From the NCBI RefSeq assembly GCF_000423565.1, contig NZ_KE384041.1, forward strand, positions 102,311-166,310: 64,000 bases of DNA. The letters are read 5' to 3'. How positions within the stretch are numbered: the stretch's first letter is position 1; each line of letters starts with the position of its first letter. This document shows, piece by piece, positions 27,509-35,794 of the stretch. The notes beneath the pieces were generated by a model. The model made no database searches, was not told where the DNA came from, and saw nothing but the letters and a program-made list of their open reading frames with translations. Position numbers and translations under genes: made by a program. This stretch comes from Runella zeae DSM 19591. GTDB lineage: Bacteria; Bacteroidota; Bacteroidia; Cytophagales; Spirosomataceae.

Positions 27509-27526
27509 TTTTGTATCGGAAAGTAA
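27509..27526 (+). repeat. attR: second copy of the 18-bp repeat
   Basis: TTTTGTATCGGAAAGTAA, identical to the end of mnmE at 13822-13839. It marks the right junction. The bases after it (from 27527) should have followed mnmE before insertion. Confidence 0.92.
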
Positions 27527-27559
27527 GTGCTAATGCAAGGTTAATCGTTAACAAAAGAT

Positions 27560-28579
27560 ATGATTGTTAGGAAAACGCTTTCGCTAAAATCAATTTATGA
27601 GTTTACGGGGCATCATCTTACGTGGCTCACGGGATGGATGTTGCTGGTTACTTCTATGTATTATTTTACAGATTGGACGTTTATCACTTTGCCTTGGTTG
27701 CCGCTTTCTCTCATTGGTACGGCGGTGGCATTTTATGTAGGCTTCAAAAACAACCAGTCTTATGATAGAATTTGGGAAGCGAGAAAGATATGGGGCGCAA
27801 TGACAAACAACAGTAGAAAGTTGGCTACTATGATCAAACACTTCCGCTCAGAAGACAGCCCTTCAGACTTTAGCACGGAAGTCAGAAAACAGATTGTTTA
27901 TCGTCATATTGCTTATTTATACCAATTGCGCGAACAGCTCTTGAAGCCTACTCAATGGGAACATGTAAGTTTGAGTTGGGTTTTTGGAAGTTTTAATCAG
28001 ATTCGACGGGATAAATTCTTTCATGATTTCAAAGAAGAGCTAGATGAAATAGCCCGTAATAATTATCTTTCAAAAGAAGAAAAAAATAGCCTAGAAGGAT
28101 TCAACAATAAAGCAACGCAACTATTAGATAAGCAAACGCAACAAGTGCAATGGCTTTACGAAAAAAGAGCCATCAATATGATGCAGCAAACGACTTTACA
28201 AGAGGTATTAAATAGCTTTTATGACGAGCAGGGAAAGGCCGAACGAATCAAAAACTTCCCTTTTCCTCGAAAATACGCCACTTTTAGTTTTGTGTTTGTT
28301 TGCATCTTTGTTTTTTTACTTCCGTTTGGTATTGTGGGTGAATTTAGAAAATTAGGAGATGCCTATTCATGGTTGAGTGTACCAGTGGGGGTGATTATAG
28401 GGTGGATTTATGTAGTGATGGAGATGATTGGTGACTATTCCGAAAATCCCTTCGAAGGCTTGCATAATGACACTCCGATGCTGACCATCTGCCGAACTAT
28501 TGAGATTGATATGCTTCAGATAATAGGCGACCCAAACATCCCGAAGCCTATCCAACCCAAAAACCATGTGTTGCTTTGA
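27560..28579 (+). CDS. Bestrophin-family membrane protein
   Basis: This 339-residue protein matches the bacterial bestrophin (UPF0187) family: HHLTWLTGWM, an early pair of membrane helices (about 20-65), the FKNNQSYDRIWEARKIWGAMTNNSR motif (about 65-90), a long helical soluble part, two further membrane helices near 240-285, and the NPFEGLHNDTPM acidic motif near 295. Bacterial bestrophins form pentameric ion channels in the inner membrane. The gene begins 33 bases after attR, so in the empty chromosome it directly follows mnmE. Confidence 0.9.
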   Translation: MIVRKTLSLKSIYEFTGHHLTWLTGWMLLVTSMYYFTDWTFITLPWLPLSLIGTAVAFYVGFKNNQSYDRIWEARKIWGAMTNNSRKLATMIKHFRSEDSPSDFSTEVRKQIVYRHIAYLYQLREQLLKPTQWEHVSLSWVFGSFNQIRRDKFFHDFKEELDEIARNNYLSKEEKNSLEGFNNKATQLLDKQTQQVQWLYEKRAINMMQQTTLQEVLNSFYDEQGKAERIKNFPFPRKYATFSFVFVCIFVFLLPFGIVGEFRKLGDAYSWLSVPVGVIIGWIYVVMEMIGDYSENPFEGLHNDTPMLTICRTIEIDMLQIIGDPNIPKPIQPKNHVLL

Positions 28580-28607
28580 TTCGCTAGATTATCCTCTAAA
28601 ACTATTG

Positions 28608-28633
28608 GCCCTCTTCGTGAGGGCTTTTTCGTT
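28608..28633 (+). terminator. Intrinsic terminator after the bestrophin gene
   Basis: GCCCTC-TTCGT-GAGGGC followed by TTTTTCGTTTTT; 28 bases after the stop. Confidence 0.85.
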
Positions 28634-28823
28634 TTTAGCAAAAAATGATGTGATTATCGGCCTCGTTTTGTATTTTCATAGCCGCAAAAGAAAGAGCCGT
28701 TCCTAAGCCTATTATTCCTTATTAGAGCCAAACCTTTCTGTAATACATCCTAATCCCCTCGTTTTTATGCATCAAATAGTTTATTCTACCAGTGTTTTTC
28801 TTCATCACTTTCAAAAAAATCAA

Positions 28824-30710
28824 ATGAAGTTAGTTTTTTCATTGTTAATGCTAGGTTTGATGCAAGTCGGTCTAGCACAAGCCCCAAAAATCAATGCAGA
28901 TTCGGTGTATATCCGTAAAAATTACATCAAAATGGAACGTATGATTCCAATGCGGGATGGGGTAAAGCTATTTACATCTATTTATGTTCCAAAAGAAGTA
29001 GCTAATGGGAAAAAATTTCCGATTATGCTCAATCGTACTCCCTACAGTGTGGCACCCTACGGGGATACTTTATACAAAACATCTTTGGGTCCTTCAATGC
29101 TTTTTGCCCGTGATGGGTATATTTTTGTGTATCAGGATGTGCGTGGCAAATACATGTCAGAGGGAGATTTTGAAGCTTATCGCCCTTTTATTTCTAAAAA
29201 GAAAAATGCAACCGACAACGACGAAAGTTCAGATGCCTATGATACCATCGATTGGCTTATCAAAAACATAGAAGGCAACAACGGCCGCGTGGGTACGTGG
29301 GGGATTTCGGCACCGGGTTATTATACAACCATGACGACCATTGAATCGCATCCAGCTTTGAAGGCAGCTTCTCCACAAGCCCCTGTCACCGATTGGTTTA
29401 TAGGCGACGATCGCCATCACAATGGCGCCTTTTTCTTGATGGGGACTTTTTCGTTTATTTCTTCTTACGGAGCACCTCGGCCAGTTCCCTCTCCTAGAGG
29501 GCGTCCGGGGTATTCGGCTTATGGTACACCAGATGGGTATGAGTTTTATATGAAACTAGGTCCTTTAAAAAATGTAAACGAGAAAATCTTTAAAGGTGAA
29601 AATCGCATCTGGAATCAGTTGATGGAAAATGAAACCTACAACGAGTTTTGGCAATCTCGCACGCCTGTTCCGCACCTTAAAAACGTAAAACCTGCCGTAA
29701 TGGTAGTAGGAGGATGGTTTGACCAAGAGGATTTGTATGGGCCGCTGAAAGCTTATGAAGGCATCGAAAAAAACAGCCCTTCATCTTCTAATCGTTTAGT
29801 GATGGGGCCGTGGATTCATGGAGGCTGGGCGCGTGGCAAAGGCGAGTCATTAGGTCATATTCGTTTTGGATCGGCTACGAGTGAGTTTTACCAAAAAAAT
29901 ATTGAATTGCCATTTTTTAACCATCACCTAAAAGATACTCCTGACCCGCAATTGCCCGAAGCTTATATTTTTGAGACGGGTGCCAACGAATGGCGTACTT
30001 ATGACCAATGGCCACCTAAAAATTCGGTGGAGAAAAAATTGTATTTTCATGCAGATGGCAAGTTGTCGTTTAATTCCCCCGCTTCAAAAGGCAAAGAACC
30101 TGCTTACAATGAATATACCAGCGACCCTTCCAAACCCGTTCCTTATACATCTGAGATTCGGGTGATTAGGGGAAGTGATTTTATGTATGAAGACCAGCGT
30201 TTTGCGTCGCAGCGCCCTGATGTGCTGGTGTATGAGTCGGACGTTTTGACCGAAGATGTGACCATTTCGGGAAATGTATTTGCTGATTTGTTTGTGTCAA
30301 CGACCGGAACAGATGCCGATTTTGTGGTAAAACTGATTGATGTCTATCCCGGCAATGCCCCCAACGACAGCCCCGAAAATCCCCGCAAAGCTATGGGAGG
30401 ATTTCAATTGCTAGTTCGTGGTGAAGTGATGCGTGCCAAATTCAGGAATAGCTTCACAACGCCCGAACCTATGAAACCTGGCAAAATAGAACACGTGAAG
30501 TTTGATATGCAAGACGCGGCGCACCGTTTCAAAAAAGGTCATAAAATAATGGTGCAGGTGCAGAGTACGTGGTTTCCGTTGGTAGATCGCAATCCCCAAA
30601 AATTTGTCAATATTTATAAAGCCGACGCCAGCGACTTTCAGAAAGCAGTACATAAAGTTTTTTGTTCTGGCAATGCTTCTTCTTACGTAGGCGTGCGTGT
30701 AGTAGAGTAG
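28824..30710 (+). CDS. Secreted CocE/NonD-family hydrolase (X-Pro dipeptidyl-peptidase-like)
   Basis: 628 residues from ATG 28824, which gives a signal peptide ending in LAQA; an upstream ATG at 28767 in the same frame adds a poor N terminus. The N-terminal alpha/beta-hydrolase (about 35-370) carries the nucleophile motif GTWGISAPGYY and the GGWFDQEDLYG aspartate and WIHGGWARG histidine regions. The C terminus is the jelly-roll X-Pro dipeptidyl-peptidase C-terminal domain (about 380-625). Relatives are alpha-amino-acid ester hydrolases, cocaine esterase and glutaryl acylases. Periplasmic cleavage of aminoacyl esters or amides is probable; substrate unknown. Confidence 0.9.
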   Translation: MKLVFSLLMLGLMQVGLAQAPKINADSVYIRKNYIKMERMIPMRDGVKLFTSIYVPKEVANGKKFPIMLNRTPYSVAPYGDTLYKTSLGPSMLFARDGYIFVYQDVRGKYMSEGDFEAYRPFISKKKNATDNDESSDAYDTIDWLIKNIEGNNGRVGTWGISAPGYYTTMTTIESHPALKAASPQAPVTDWFIGDDRHHNGAFFLMGTFSFISSYGAPRPVPSPRGRPGYSAYGTPDGYEFYMKLGPLKNVNEKIFKGENRIWNQLMENETYNEFWQSRTPVPHLKNVKPAVMVVGGWFDQEDLYGPLKAYEGIEKNSPSSSNRLVMGPWIHGGWARGKGESLGHIRFGSATSEFYQKNIELPFFNHHLKDTPDPQLPEAYIFETGANEWRTYDQWPPKNSVEKKLYFHADGKLSFNSPASKGKEPAYNEYTSDPSKPVPYTSEIRVIRGSDFMYEDQRFASQRPDVLVYESDVLTEDVTISGNVFADLFVSTTGTDADFVVKLIDVYPGNAPNDSPENPRKAMGGFQLLVRGEVMRAKFRNSFTTPEPMKPGKIEHVKFDMQDAAHRFKKGHKIMVQVQSTWFPLVDRNPQKFVNIYKADASDFQKAVHKVFCSGNASSYVGVRVVE

Positions 30711-30759
30711 TATAAACTGTTGTGCTTGTATGCTTTGCGTCGGAGACGCAATACCAAAT

Positions 30760-30785
30760 TTGCCCCAAATTATAGTTTGGGGCAA
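30760..30785. terminator. Perfect hairpin after the CocE-like gene
   Basis: Arms TTGCCCCAAA and TTTGGGGCAA around TTATAG. No T run follows, so factor-independent termination is uncertain. Confidence 0.5.
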
Positions 30786-30985
30786 GTTATGGTCAAACTT
30801 TAACTTATTTGACTACAAACCTTGAGCTTCTATTTGGCCGTCCTTCGCCTTAGCTGTTACGCCCTCTAATCTTGGGGGTGACTCATGTTGTTTTTTCTCC
30901 TAAATTCGGTATCTCTATTAATTGTTTGAATTTCGCAAGTATCCGTTTGATTCAGGCAAACAGATAGGCGCTCTAATCGTGTACT

Positions 30986-31047
30986 TTTGTGACATTAAAA
31001 AGCACCGCCGAGCATGCAGGATGTGCTTTTTAGGAATGTCTCACAAA
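30986..31047. repeat. Long imperfect inverted repeat upstream of the aldo/keto reductase
   Basis: TTTGTGACATT-AAAAAGCAC pairs with GTGCTTTTT-AGG-AATGTCTCACAAA, with two small bulges and a 17-base loop rich in GC. Possible structured 5' RNA or small MITE-like repeat. Confidence 0.5.
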
Positions 31048-31139
31048 TACTTTTGTTTGTTTTTTATAATGAATCAAAATCAAATGAGGTATATCGTAAG
31101 ACTTGTTGAATCTATTGAACACAAAATCATACAATTACC

Positions 31140-32156
31140 ATGAAATACAATTTGTTAGGAAATACGGGACTTAAAGTCTCAGAGTTGTGCCTCGGAACAA
31201 TGACTTTTGGCGGAAAAGGAATGTGGACTGCCATCGGAATGCTCCCCCAAGATGAAGTGGATGCTTTGGTGAAAAAATCGGTAGATGCTGGGATTAATTT
31301 TATCGATACTGCCAATGTCTATAGCGAAGGACTCAGCGAAAAAATGACTGGAGCGGCCATTCGCAATCTAGGACTACACCGTGACGAACTCGTTATTGCT
31401 ACCAAAGTCCGGGGGAAAATGGGCGCGGGAGTCAATGAATCGGGCTTGAGTCGCAAGCATATCTTACAACAGGTCGATGAAAGTCTTCAACGCCTTCAGT
31501 TGGATTACATTGATTTGTATCAAATTCACGGGTATGACCCTCTTACGCCGCTCGAAGAGACCCTCGCCGCCCTCGATAGTGTAGTAAGCAGCGGAAAGGT
31601 GCGTTATATTGGATGTAGCAATTTGGCGGCTTGGCATATCATGAAAGCCTTGGGGATTTCGGAGCAAAAACAATTCGCTAAATTTATCTCTCTACAAGCT
31701 TATTATACAATAGCAGGCCGGGATTTAGAACGGGAAATTGTCCCGCTTTTACAAGATCAAAAAGTAGGTTTGATGGTTTGGAGTCCATTGGCAGGAGGGC
31801 TGCTAAGTGGTAAATATGGACGCCACGAAACACCAGAAAATGCGCGCCGTGCCAATTTCGACTTCCCGCCAGTCAATAAAGAAAAAGCTTATGACATCAT
31901 AGATGTGATGCAAATCATCGCCACTCAAAAGGGTGTTTCGGTTGCACAGATTGCATTGGCGTGGCTTTTACACCAGTCAGTGGTGACGAGTGTCATCATT
32001 GGAGCCAAAAATACCACTCAATTGGACGATAATCTAAAGGCCACAGAAGTGCAGCTTACAGCAGATGAGCTTGCTCAGTTGGACGAAATTAGCAAACTAG
32101 CTCCCGAATATCCCGCTTGGATGATTGAGCGTCAAAGCACCGACCGTAAGGTATAA
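31140..32156 (+). CDS. Aldo/keto reductase
   Basis: 338 residues forming an (alpha/beta)8 NADPH-dependent oxidoreductase. The catalytic set is visible: Asp in NFIDTANVYSEG (D, Y), Lys in LVIATKVRG and His in LYQIHGYDP. The cofactor-binding end is conserved in SVIIGAKNTTQLDDNL. It belongs to the YajO/Tas-like group of family members by general layout. The AraC-family gene that follows 124 bases later probably regulates or accompanies it. Substrate not determinable. Confidence 0.93.
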   Translation: MKYNLLGNTGLKVSELCLGTMTFGGKGMWTAIGMLPQDEVDALVKKSVDAGINFIDTANVYSEGLSEKMTGAAIRNLGLHRDELVIATKVRGKMGAGVNESGLSRKHILQQVDESLQRLQLDYIDLYQIHGYDPLTPLEETLAALDSVVSSGKVRYIGCSNLAAWHIMKALGISEQKQFAKFISLQAYYTIAGRDLEREIVPLLQDQKVGLMVWSPLAGGLLSGKYGRHETPENARRANFDFPPVNKEKAYDIIDVMQIIATQKGVSVAQIALAWLLHQSVVTSVIIGAKNTTQLDDNLKATEVQLTADELAQLDEISKLAPEYPAWMIERQSTDRKV

Positions 32157-32189
32157 AGATTAATTAGTTAACCTAGTTTGTAGCATGCT

Positions 32190-32229
32190 GCCGTATCTTT
32201 ACCAAAACTATTCTTGGTAACGATACGGC
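32190..32229 (+). terminator. Strong hairpin between the aldo/keto reductase and AraC genes
   Basis: 16-base arms GCCGTATCTTTACCAA and TTGGTAACGATACGGC with one mismatch and an 8-base loop. Only a weak T stretch follows. Terminator or operator. Confidence 0.55.
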
Positions 32230-32253
32230 TAGCTTTCTGTAGAAGCCTTAATT

Positions 32254-32261
32254 TATTTTTG
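32254..32261 (+). promoter_or_regulatory. Candidate -7 box for the AraC-family gene
   Basis: TATTTTTG matches TAnnTTTG, 19 bases before the ATG. No clear -33 TTG at the ideal distance. Confidence 0.3.
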
Positions 32262-32280
32262 TTATCAAAAATGTACCGTC

Positions 32281-33180
32281 ATGTCAAAAACCGAAACGCT
32301 AGAGGATTTTTATCGGCAAAAGCTCAACGAAACACCCCCTAATTTGTCGCAGGATTTAGGACATTTCAATGCTTTTCGACTCGAAGACTATCATAAAGTC
32401 GGAAAAGCACCTATACAATATGCGCGACGTGATTATTACAAAATATCATTGATTCGGGGGCATTTTGTGTATCACTATGCCGACAAAAGTTTGGAGGTGG
32501 AGGGAACAACGCTGTTGTTTTTCAATCCGCAAGTCCCCTACACGATGCAGCCTCTTGATGATACGCGCAGTGGTTTTTTTTGTATTTTCAGAGAGGAGTT
32601 TTTTAGTGAATACATGCGCAATAACCTCCGCGAACTGCCCATGTACGCCGTTGGAGGAAAGCCTGCCTATCCGCTCAACGAGACGCAAGATAAAAATGTG
32701 GCTCAGGTTTTTGAAAAAATGCTAGAGGAGCTGCAATCCGACTATCGTTTTAAGTACGATTTAATTCGAAATTATATCATGGAAATGGTTCATTATGCGT
32801 TGAAAATGCAGCCTTCCGAAAGACTATACCAAAACATTGATGCCAATACGCGGCTTACCAATGTGTTTACAGAATTGCTTGAAAGACAGTTTCCGATAGA
32901 ATCGCCCTCGCAAAAGTTTTCGTTGCGGTCGGCCAAAGACTTTGCTAGTCAGCTCAATGTCCACGTCAATCATCTCAATCGCGCCATCAAGCTAAGTACG
33001 GGCAAAACTACTACCGGACATATCGCGGAGCGTTTAGCGAGCGAAGCCAAAGCCCTTCTCAAACATACCGATTGGAATATCTCTCAGATAAGTTACTGTT
33101 TGGGTTTTGAAGAACCCGCGCACTTTAACCACTTTTTCAAAAAACAAACTAACCTGACTCCTACAGCGTTTAGGAATTAA
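32281..33180 (+). CDS. AraC-family transcriptional regulator
   Basis: 299 residues. The N-terminal cupin-like sensor region (about 20-190; IRGHFVYHYADKSLEVEGTTLLFFNPQVPY) is followed by a C-terminal double-HTH AraC domain (about 205-299) with DFASQLNVHVNHLNRAIKLSTG and ISQISYCLGFEEPAHFNHFFKKQ. It is of the type that activates neighbouring oxidoreductase genes. Start is the ATG after a good -7 box. The ligand is unknown. Confidence 0.92.
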   Translation: MSKTETLEDFYRQKLNETPPNLSQDLGHFNAFRLEDYHKVGKAPIQYARRDYYKISLIRGHFVYHYADKSLEVEGTTLLFFNPQVPYTMQPLDDTRSGFFCIFREEFFSEYMRNNLRELPMYAVGGKPAYPLNETQDKNVAQVFEKMLEELQSDYRFKYDLIRNYIMEMVHYALKMQPSERLYQNIDANTRLTNVFTELLERQFPIESPSQKFSLRSAKDFASQLNVHVNHLNRAIKLSTGKTTTGHIAERLASEAKALLKHTDWNISQISYCLGFEEPAHFNHFFKKQTNLTPTAFRN

Positions 33181-33210
33181 AAACCACGCTAATAAGCCTA
33201 AAAAAACTGA

Positions 33211-33633
33211 ATGAAAATTTTTCAACAACGATTACAACTTAGAGAACGCTCACGAGGGTTTCATCTTATTACGGACGAAGTGCTGAGAGCGTTGCCCCAA
33301 CTGAGAGAGCTAAAAGTAGGTATGTGTCAAGTTTTTATTCAGCATACTTCTGCTTCGTTGACAATCAACGAAAACGCCGACCCCACCGTTCGCAAAGATT
33401 TTGAGATGTATTTTAGTAAAATAGCCCCCGAAAATGACCCCGATTATCGGCATGATTATGAAGGGTCGGATGATATGCCTGCGCATTTGAAGGCATCAAT
33501 GTTGGGTGCTTCGGTGATGATACCAGTTACTAATGGTCATTTGGCGCTGGGGACTTGGCAAGGTATTTACCTGTGTGAGCACCGCAACTACGGTGGCTCA
33601 CGTACACTTATGATTACGGCTTGGGGCGAATAG
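33211..33633 (+). CDS. YjbQ/UPF0047-family protein
   Basis: This 140-residue protein matches the UPF0047 family along its whole length: VFIQHTSASLTINENADPTV, the HDYEGSDDMPAHLKASMLG segment with conserved His/Asp, and GTWQGIYLCEHRN. E. coli YjbQ has been linked to weak thiamine-phosphate synthase activity; the physiological role is unsettled. It follows the AraC gene by 30 bases. Confidence 0.93.
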   Translation: MKIFQQRLQLRERSRGFHLITDEVLRALPQLRELKVGMCQVFIQHTSASLTINENADPTVRKDFEMYFSKIAPENDPDYRHDYEGSDDMPAHLKASMLGASVMIPVTNGHLALGTWQGIYLCEHRNYGGSRTLMITAWGE

Positions 33634-33642
33634 GCCCCCGTT

Positions 33643-34611
33643 TTATTTACAGTCGCATAAATTGCGCTCTACATAAGTTTTGTTGCCTTTGGCATTGAAG
33701 TAATAACACCCCCCACTTCGTCCCACAAAAAGGATGTTGCCTTTGTATACACTGCATTTGGTATCAATGTCGATGCTAGAGTTACGATAATCAAAACGTT
33801 TGTTAATAAGTGAGTTACGCACTGAAGATGTAGTACTTGAGAAAAAACGAGTACCGGTTTTTTCTTCGATTTCGGCAACTGTGGTTACAAAACGAAACCA
33901 ACCAGTATTCTGTAAGGCGTTACTTTTATTAGGAAAATCAACTGCAATAACGGGCGTGTCGGCAGAGAGGTCACTGATACTACCATTTTCTGGTAAAACA
34001 ACGATGATTTTGTAGATACGAGCCGGAACATTCACTTTGTCATTGATTTTTCGTGCGCTTCCTTTGCTTCCTTCGCCGCTTGTTCCATAAGTACCTGCTG
34101 TGATGTAGAGTTTGTATTTTTGCAACGCCAAATCTCTACAAAATTCCTCCAGATAAGCCCACGATTCTCGATTGAGTTCAGGTGCTTGAGGGATGATATT
34201 GGTCATCAAGAAAGTACTCGAATTGGTGGTGGGTGAATTGGTTCGGTCGGCTGAAGGACACAAATGCCCACGGTCAAAACCTGTATTGGAGTAGTCGCTG
34301 GGGACAATCTTGACCCAGCTTTGGGGCAGATTATCGTCGGGTCTAAAATCATTTTGACGGTCGCTACTTCCGAGCCAATTTCTTGATAACTCCCATGCTA
34401 CCCAATTGGCATGGCCTTTTGTACGATTATAAGAAAGCGTGTATTGAGGTTTGACAATGAGGTAGTTGTCGGGAGAGGAGTCATTAGCTTGGGTAGGGTT
34501 GCCCAAAGCTAAGTGGATGCTATTGGTAGAAGAAACGAAGCTTTTGGGAGCGCAACTTTCAACTAATAATAGTACAAATGCAAAGTATAAAATGCGACGT
34601 GCTGTAATCAT
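33643..34611 (-). CDS. DNA/RNA non-specific endonuclease (NUC1 family), lipoprotein
   Basis: 322 residues with a lipoprotein-type signal ending LVESC (Cys20), so it is probably periplasmic or surface anchored. The catalytic DRGH motif is at 113-116, followed by the NIIPQAPELNRESW segment carrying the metal-binding Asn. The family cuts DNA and RNA without sequence specificity using Mg2+. The C-terminal extension (about 235-322, ending in VERNLCDCK) has four cysteines and resembles a small secreted domain of unknown role. It converges on yjbQ with 9 bases between the stop codons. Confidence 0.9.
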   Translation of the reverse strand: MITARRILYFAFVLLLVESCAPKSFVSSTNSIHLALGNPTQANDSSPDNYLIVKPQYTLSYNRTKGHANWVAWELSRNWLGSSDRQNDFRPDDNLPQSWVKIVPSDYSNTGFDRGHLCPSADRTNSPTTNSSTFLMTNIIPQAPELNRESWAYLEEFCRDLALQKYKLYITAGTYGTSGEGSKGSARKINDKVNVPARIYKIIVVLPENGSISDLSADTPVIAVDFPNKSNALQNTGWFRFVTTVAEIEEKTGTRFFSSTTSSVRNSLINKRFDYRNSSIDIDTKCSVYKGNILFVGRSGGCYYFNAKGNKTYVERNLCDCK

Positions 34612-34765
34612 ATAATGCCGAGATTGATTCCCAAAGGTCAGATTTTATTTGTTTTGGTGAAAAAATAAAATTTAAAAAAATAGAGAGACATGCAACCTTC
34701 CGCCTCATGGTGGCATCTTATGGTTGTATTTAGTAAATTATCTATTCAACAAAACTCATACAGCG

Positions 34766-35539
34766 ATGAAACGTTTACTTGGCCTAATGTTAGCAGTAGT
34801 AGTAGCCACCTCAGGATATGCTCAAAAGGAAGTGCCTGCTTCTGAGATTTTTAGGGCTATTGACCAAAACAAATCAGTACAATACGACGGGATTGTAGTG
34901 ACAGGAGACTTAGACTTTACGGAGTTGTCGAATCGTAAAGTAAAAAAAGAGAAAAGTGCATGGGCCGAAGTCAAAACGGTGGTAGAAGTACCGGTGGTAT
35001 TTCGAAACTGTATCTTCAAAGGGGATGTCATTGCCTATAAGCATATTGAAGAAAACGGTCGTCGCAGCAAAGTATTTGTCGTCGAAATTACGGGTGGAGG
35101 CACTACTTATTCAGCGGATTTTCGGGAAAATGTAGTATTTGAGAATTGTACTTTCGAAAACGGAAGCGAATTCAAATATTCTACTTTTTCGAAGGAAGCC
35201 CGTTTTGGAGGTAGCAAATTTGCGCAGCAAGCTAATTTCAAATATGCTAACTTTCGGAAAGGAACCGATTTTACGGGCATCTCTTTTGGCGATTATGCCA
35301 ACTTTAAATATGCGGATTTTTCGGCTACAGCTCATTTTGATGAAGTTCGTTTCCGTGATAATGCCGATTTTAAATACGCAAATTTTAGTAATAAAGTGAG
35401 CTTTCGCAATGCTCGTTTTCAGCGCAATGCCGATTTCAAATACGCTGACTTTCATAATGGAGTCGCTTTTGAAAAAACAGATTTTGACGGTAGTGTAGAT
35501 TTTAAATACTCTAATGGCAAACGTTACGTATCCCGTTAA
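34766..35539 (+). CDS. Secreted pentapeptide-repeat protein
   Basis: 257 residues from ATG 34766, which gives a signal peptide ending SGYAQ; the frame is open from 34724. From about residue 120 on, phenylalanine-led repeats alternate spacing of 5 and 6, giving an 11-residue unit. An F-K-Y-(S/A) segment recurs six times at 22-residue intervals (EFKYSTF, NFKYANF, NFKYADF, DFKYANF, DFKYADF, DFKYSNG). This is the Phe-type pentapeptide-repeat (beta-helix) class. Export to the periplasm or beyond is unusual for the better-known cytoplasmic members. Function unknown. Confidence 0.85.
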   Translation: MKRLLGLMLAVVVATSGYAQKEVPASEIFRAIDQNKSVQYDGIVVTGDLDFTELSNRKVKKEKSAWAEVKTVVEVPVVFRNCIFKGDVIAYKHIEENGRRSKVFVVEITGGGTTYSADFRENVVFENCTFENGSEFKYSTFSKEARFGGSKFAQQANFKYANFRKGTDFTGISFGDYANFKYADFSATAHFDEVRFRDNADFKYANFSNKVSFRNARFQRNADFKYADFHNGVAFEKTDFDGSVDFKYSNGKRYVSR

Positions 35540-35577
35540 ATAACTTCTAAGGGCGATTTGGCCCGTTAAATAAGTCG

Positions 35578-35640
35578 AACGTTGGTGACTAAGGAAGCAC
35601 TCGTAATTTTGTGCTTGACTTAATTTCACCAACGTTTTTT
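35578..35640 (+). terminator. Long hairpin terminator after the pentapeptide gene
   Basis: Outer arms AACGTTGGTGA (35578-35588) and TCACCAACGTT (35626-35636), inner AAGCAC/GTGCTT, then a six-T tract. Confidence 0.85.
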
Positions 35641-35794
35641 CATTTTCTTTAGCACCTGCTTGTTCATTGCAACGATAGGCGTTAGGAGGGCGTAATAAAG
35701 GTGGATAAAGATAATTTTTGCATTTTATCCTTATCAATAGGATTTAATTGAGTAATTTTGAAGCTTTTACCTCATTGAGAATTAGAAAATTTTA

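Larger units (their letters stand above)
13822..27526 (+). mobile_element. Integrative element in mnmE carrying a type I restriction-modification system
   Basis: 13,687 bp counted with one repeat copy, bounded by exact 18-bp direct repeats. Gene order, all on the plus strand: zinc-finger/HTH protein, tyrosine recombinase, unknown 673-residue protein, HTH protein, DUF3987 protein, VirE-N/BT4734-like protein, non-coding segment, hsdM, hsdS, hsdR. The first seven kilobases are clearly more AT-rich than the flanks. Integrase arm-type repeats lie just inside both ends. No relaxase, coupling protein or conjugation gene is visible, nor any phage structural gene. It fits a mobilisable or satellite-like element with defence cargo. 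Confidence 0.9.
30711..31139. other. 429-base intergenic region with three hairpins
   Basis: No credible gene. TTGCGTC-GGA-GACGCAA lies at 30735-30751. A perfect 10-base-arm hairpin TTGCCCCAAA/TTTGGGGCAA lies at 30760-30785. A longer imperfect hairpin lies at 30986-31047. The first two probably end the hydrolase transcript despite weak T tracts. The frame 30922-31143 has no family resemblance and overlaps the third hairpin. Confidence 0.55.

Noticed and set aside
30922-31143. 73-codon plus-strand frame before the aldo/keto reductase
   Set aside because: No family resemblance, odd Cys/His composition, overlaps a long hairpin and the next start codon.
35111-35737. 208-codon minus-strand frame
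   Set aside because: It is the antisense of the pentapeptide repeats; its apparent repeats mirror the coding strand and it resembles no family.
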